From contig NZ_JAFIDJ010000001.1 in the NCBI RefSeq assembly GCF_017051705.1, forward strand, positions 1,765,786 through 1,829,785: a DNA stretch of 64,000 bases. Reading direction: 5' to 3'. The notes under the pieces are model-generated. The model saw only the letters and a program-made list of their open reading frames with translations, was not told the origin of the DNA and made no database searches. This document shows, one piece after another, positions 61,414 to 64,000 of the stretch (position 1 is its first letter; the number at the start of each line of letters is the position of its first letter). Both the position numbers and the translations under genes were made by a program. This stretch comes from Algoriphagus lutimaris. Lineage in GTDB: Bacteria > Bacteroidota > Bacteroidia > Cytophagales > Cyclobacteriaceae.

Positions 61414-63432
61414 ATGTTTGTGAGAAAGTCCGCCCCCCTCAATTTAGTACTAGACGAGCCTTGGCTTGAAAAATACAGTGATAAGATTTCTCTTCGATGG
61501 AGCAAATACCAATCAGCTATCCAAGAAATCGAAAATTTCTGCGGTGATATTCTAGAATATGGTAGCAACCATCAATTTTATGGAATTCATTTCGAGAGTT
61601 GGAGAAATGGTTGGGTCTATAGGGAATGGGCCCCTGCAGCAGAAGCACTTTATTTTTTTGGGGACTTTAACGATTGGGATCGACAATCCCACCCTATGAA
61701 AAAAAATCCTCGTGGAGATTGGGAAATTTTCTTACCCTTTGATCAATATAAAGATACGTTCGTCCATGGTTCAAAGGTAAAGGTCCATGTCATTGGTGCC
61801 AATGGGGCTTTGGATAGAATTCCCGTATACATCACTCGGGTAATTCAAAATGATGAAACACATGATTTTGCCGGTCAAGTGTGGTTTGATTCTCCTTTTC
61901 CCTGGACCGACCAAGATTTTTCTTTAGCAGAAAGTAGAAAACAACCCTTAATATATGAGTGCCATATCGGGATGGCACAGGAAAAACTAGGCGTAGGGAC
62001 ATATCAAGAGTTTGAGGAAAACATCTTGCCACGGATCAAATCAGCTGGATACAATACCATCCAGCTCATGGCTGTCATGGAACACCCCTATTATGGATCA
62101 TTTGGTTATCACGTGTCAAATTTCTTTGCTCCCACTTCTCGTTTTGGAACACCAGAAGAATTAAAATCTCTGATTAATACTGCCCATAAGATGGGAATTG
62201 CAGTGGTAATGGATATTGTTCATTCACATGCAGTAAAAAATGTGAATGAAGGAATCAACGAATTTGATGGAAGTGATCACCAATACTTTCATGCCGGCCC
62301 AAAAGGATATCATGAAGGTTGGGACTCTAAAGTATTCAACTATTCAAAAAGAGAAGTCCAACAATTCCTCTTGAGTAATATCCGATATTGGATTGAAGAA
62401 TTCCATATGGATGGATTTCGTTTTGATGGAGTGACATCCATCATGTACCTCCACCATGGATTATTCATGGATTTTGATAATATCGATTTATATTTTGATT
62501 CCAATGTGGATGATGATGCCATTCTTTACCTACAACTTGCCAATACATTAATCCACAAACTAAAGCCTCAAAGTATTTCAATTGCGGAAGATGTCAGCGG
62601 AATGCCTGGACTTTCCAGAAAAATAGAAGATGGGGGAATAGGCTTTGACTTCAGAATGGCTATGGGTGTTCCGGATTATTGGATCAAAACCCTTAAACAT
62701 AAGCAGGATGAGGAATGGGATATGTTTGAGCTTTGGCACCAATTATCCAACCGTCCGGTCAAAGAGAAATCCATCGCCTATGCCGAAAGTCATGATCAGG
62801 CATTAGTTGGAGATAAATCGCTGGCATTTTGGCTGATGGACAAAGAGATGTATTTCAGCATGTCTTTACTACAGCAAAATTTGGTGGTAGACAGAGGGAT
62901 CTCCTTACACAAATTAATCCGTATGATTACGCTTTCCTTAGGGGGAGAAGGATACCTTACTTTTATAGGAAATGAATTTGGACATCCTGAATGGGTAGAT
63001 TTTCCAAGGGAAGGTAATAATTGGAGTTACCAATACGCCAGAAGACAATGGTCTTTAGTAGATGATCCTTTACTTCGTTATAGGCAATTAGCTGCTTGGG
63101 ATAAATCCATGATTCAATTGGCAAAAGACTTTCAAGTTCTGGCTTCTCAACATGCACGCCAGTTACACCTAGATCCAAATAAAAAAATTCTCGCTTATGA
63201 ACGAGCAGGTCTCGTCTTTGTATTTTCCTTTCATCCTACAGAATCTTTCTCAGGTTTTGCTATCCAAGTACCTTGGCCAGGTTCTTATCAAATGATTTTA
63301 AATTCCGATGAAGAGGAATTTGGGGGATTTGAAAGATTAGATGCAAGTACCACCTTCCTAACCAATGAAAACCAGGGCTTACTTCTTTACATCCCTAACA
63401 GGACCATGATGGTTTTGAAGCGAAAGGATTAG
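61414..63432 (+). CDS. 1,4-alpha-glucan branching enzyme (eukaryote-like, GH13)
   Basis: A 672-residue branching enzyme for glycogen synthesis. CBM48-like N-terminal domain (about 40-150: YGIHFESWRNGWVYREWAPAAEALYFFGDFNDW), then the GH13 barrel with VVMDIVHSHAVKN, GFRFDGVTSIMYLHHG (nucleophile D338), IAEDVSG (acid/base E392) and YAESHDQ (H460, D461), and a C-terminal all-beta domain (about 570-670). The layout (no GlgB-type N1 domain, FRFDGVTSMMYxHHG) is that of the eukaryotic GBE1/SBE-like subfamily, not E. coli GlgB. No other glycogen genes are nearby. It converges on the acyl-CoA-dehydrogenase-like gene 11 bp away. Confidence 0.93.
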   Translation: MFVRKSAPLNLVLDEPWLEKYSDKISLRWSKYQSAIQEIENFCGDILEYGSNHQFYGIHFESWRNGWVYREWAPAAEALYFFGDFNDWDRQSHPMKKNPRGDWEIFLPFDQYKDTFVHGSKVKVHVIGANGALDRIPVYITRVIQNDETHDFAGQVWFDSPFPWTDQDFSLAESRKQPLIYECHIGMAQEKLGVGTYQEFEENILPRIKSAGYNTIQLMAVMEHPYYGSFGYHVSNFFAPTSRFGTPEELKSLINTAHKMGIAVVMDIVHSHAVKNVNEGINEFDGSDHQYFHAGPKGYHEGWDSKVFNYSKREVQQFLLSNIRYWIEEFHMDGFRFDGVTSIMYLHHGLFMDFDNIDLYFDSNVDDDAILYLQLANTLIHKLKPQSISIAEDVSGMPGLSRKIEDGGIGFDFRMAMGVPDYWIKTLKHKQDEEWDMFELWHQLSNRPVKEKSIAYAESHDQALVGDKSLAFWLMDKEMYFSMSLLQQNLVVDRGISLHKLIRMITLSLGGEGYLTFIGNEFGHPEWVDFPREGNNWSYQYARRQWSLVDDPLLRYRQLAAWDKSMIQLAKDFQVLASQHARQLHLDPNKKILAYERAGLVFVFSFHPTESFSGFAIQVPWPGSYQMILNSDEEEFGGFERLDASTTFLTNENQGLLLYIPNRTMMVLKRKD

Positions 63433-63443
63433 TAGCCCCGATT

Positions 63444-64000
63444 TTAAAATGGAAAGATCAATAAGGCATGTTGACTTACCGTATTAAAATCTCTCCATAC
63501 TCTATTCAATTCAGTATGGGTTTTTGCTGCTTCCAATCCCGAAAATGGATAAAGAACTGCATGATACTCCCTGCATTTATGACTTAATTTTCTAGCGGAC
63601 TTACTGAGTGATTTCAAATTCTTTTTGGAGATTTTTCCATGTATTCCCAATTCATCCCAAGACTTGTCTACCTCTTCATAAAACTCATTCCTAAACTTAT
63701 CCAGTTTCTTTTTCTTCTTTTCAAGTATCTTTTGAAAATAGCTCAAATGTTTTTGGTCATACTTCCTGTAATAATGTCGCTTCCAAAAAGATTCCTCAAT
63801 CAAATCAATCAAATGTTGTGAAACACCCAAAACATTTACTGCCAGCGTAGCCTCCGCAAATTGTAAAAAAGGGAATTTGTAAATTGAATCTTTGAGTGTG
63901 GTTTTATCAGGCTTTATTTCAAATGCTCTATATGCAGGCACCTTGATTTTCTCTGCTTTGAATGCATGACTTCCCGTGGCAATCATTCCCATGTAATTCC
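63444..64000 (-). CDS. Acyl-CoA dehydrogenase-like protein, C-terminal part (5' end outside window)
   Basis: The frame is open to the window edge; about 185 C-terminal codons are visible. The first part MGMIATGSHAFKAEKIKVPAYRAFEI fits the beta-domain strand of acyl-CoA dehydrogenases (x-TGS-x-F-x-V-P-x-R-x-F), and the following FAEATLAVNVLGVSQHLIDLIEESFW is the start of the C-terminal helical domain. The rest has a long lysine-rich amphipathic helix (KILEKKKKKLDKFRNEFYEEVDK) and the ending EAAKTHTELNRVWRDFNTVSQHALL, which resembles acyl-CoA-dehydrogenase-type flavoproteins such as DszC-like monooxygenases (H before ALL). The catalytic glutamate region is not recognisable. Substrate unknown. 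Confidence 0.7.
   Translation of the reverse strand, partial: NYMGMIATGSHAFKAEKIKVPAYRAFEIKPDKTTLKDSIYKFPFLQFAEATLAVNVLGVSQHLIDLIEESFWKRHYYRKYDQKHLSYFQKILEKKKKKLDKFRNEFYEEVDKSWDELGIHGKISKKNLKSLSKSARKLSHKCREYHAVLYPFSGLEAAKTHTELNRVWRDFNTVSQHALLIFPF

Overview
The window is about 64 kb of AT-rich bacterial chromosome. Its gene content points to the phylum Bacteroidota, most likely order Cytophagales, resembling Cyclobacteriaceae such as Algoriphagus; the family is an inference from gene content, not a database match. Evidence includes two SusC/SusD pairs, a type IX secretion plug protein (former DUF5103), a PUR-domain DUF3276 protein, a type III glutamine synthetase, a DUF5117-type metalloprotease, VCBS/ASPIC-UnbV and vanadium-haloperoxidase-like proteins, and promoters of the Bacteroidota type (TTTG, about 19-20 nt, TAnnTTTG). 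I saw no rRNA, tRNA, transposase, phage gene or CRISPR array.

Layout. 1-7643 (+): the end of an outer-membrane-like protein, a secreted metzincin, a possible gene relic (3230-3520), an M3 oligopeptidase, an AI-2E-family transporter and an overlapping TPR lipoprotein. 7631-14588 (-): a soluble multi-PAS hybrid histidine kinase, aconitase and an AtoE-like short-chain fatty acid transporter. 14692-21709: a 7TM histidine kinase (+), an acyl-CoA reductase (-) beside a divergent 2[4Fe-4S] ferredoxin (+), a DUF3276 protein, a second AI-2E-family transporter, ychF, and a stand-alone Cas6-like endoribonuclease. 21745-30737: T9SS plug protein and ABC-F ATPase (-), a lipoprotein beta-propeller dehydrogenase (+), an AarF kinase with a TetR-like regulator (-), hslV (-) and the two-lipoyl PDH E2 (-). 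30858-35901 (+): YheT hydrolase, SRAP/HMCES-type DNA-protein crosslinking protein, fabH with a coupled gene of unknown function, and a MORN/YwqK repeat protein.

36330-56686 is the main accessory region, about 20 kb and organised as two converging gene sets. The plus-strand operon is ROK regulator, VCBS/ASPIC-UnbV protein, vanadium-haloperoxidase/PAP2 enzyme and sulfatase. The minus-strand set runs from susC-susD pair 1 through a terminator to susC-susD pair 2, another terminator, and then a ROK sugar kinase with an exported FAD-dependent oxidoreductase. It looks like a nutrient-acquisition locus for an oxidised or sulfated organic substrate: uptake by SusCD, desulfation by the sulfatase, redox steps by the haloperoxidase-fold and FAD enzymes, phosphorylation by the ROK kinase and control by the ROK repressor. 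It has no recognisable glycoside hydrolase or polysaccharide lyase, so the substrate may not be an ordinary polysaccharide.

57122-64000: glutamine synthetase III (-), the tRNA methylthiotransferase MtaB (+) with a clear promoter that settles its GTG start, a DUF805 membrane protein, a eukaryote-like glycogen branching enzyme (+), and the 3' part of an acyl-CoA-dehydrogenase-like gene (-) that runs off the end.

The most interesting items are the orphan Cas6-like gene, the hydrolase-free SusCD/haloperoxidase/sulfatase/FAD locus, and the unknown gene coupled to fabH. Several start codons were moved to internal positions because of promoters, terminators or family length: aconitase 13135, glnN 59284, mtaB 59519, the second AI-2E transporter 18533 and the TPR lipoprotein 6690.
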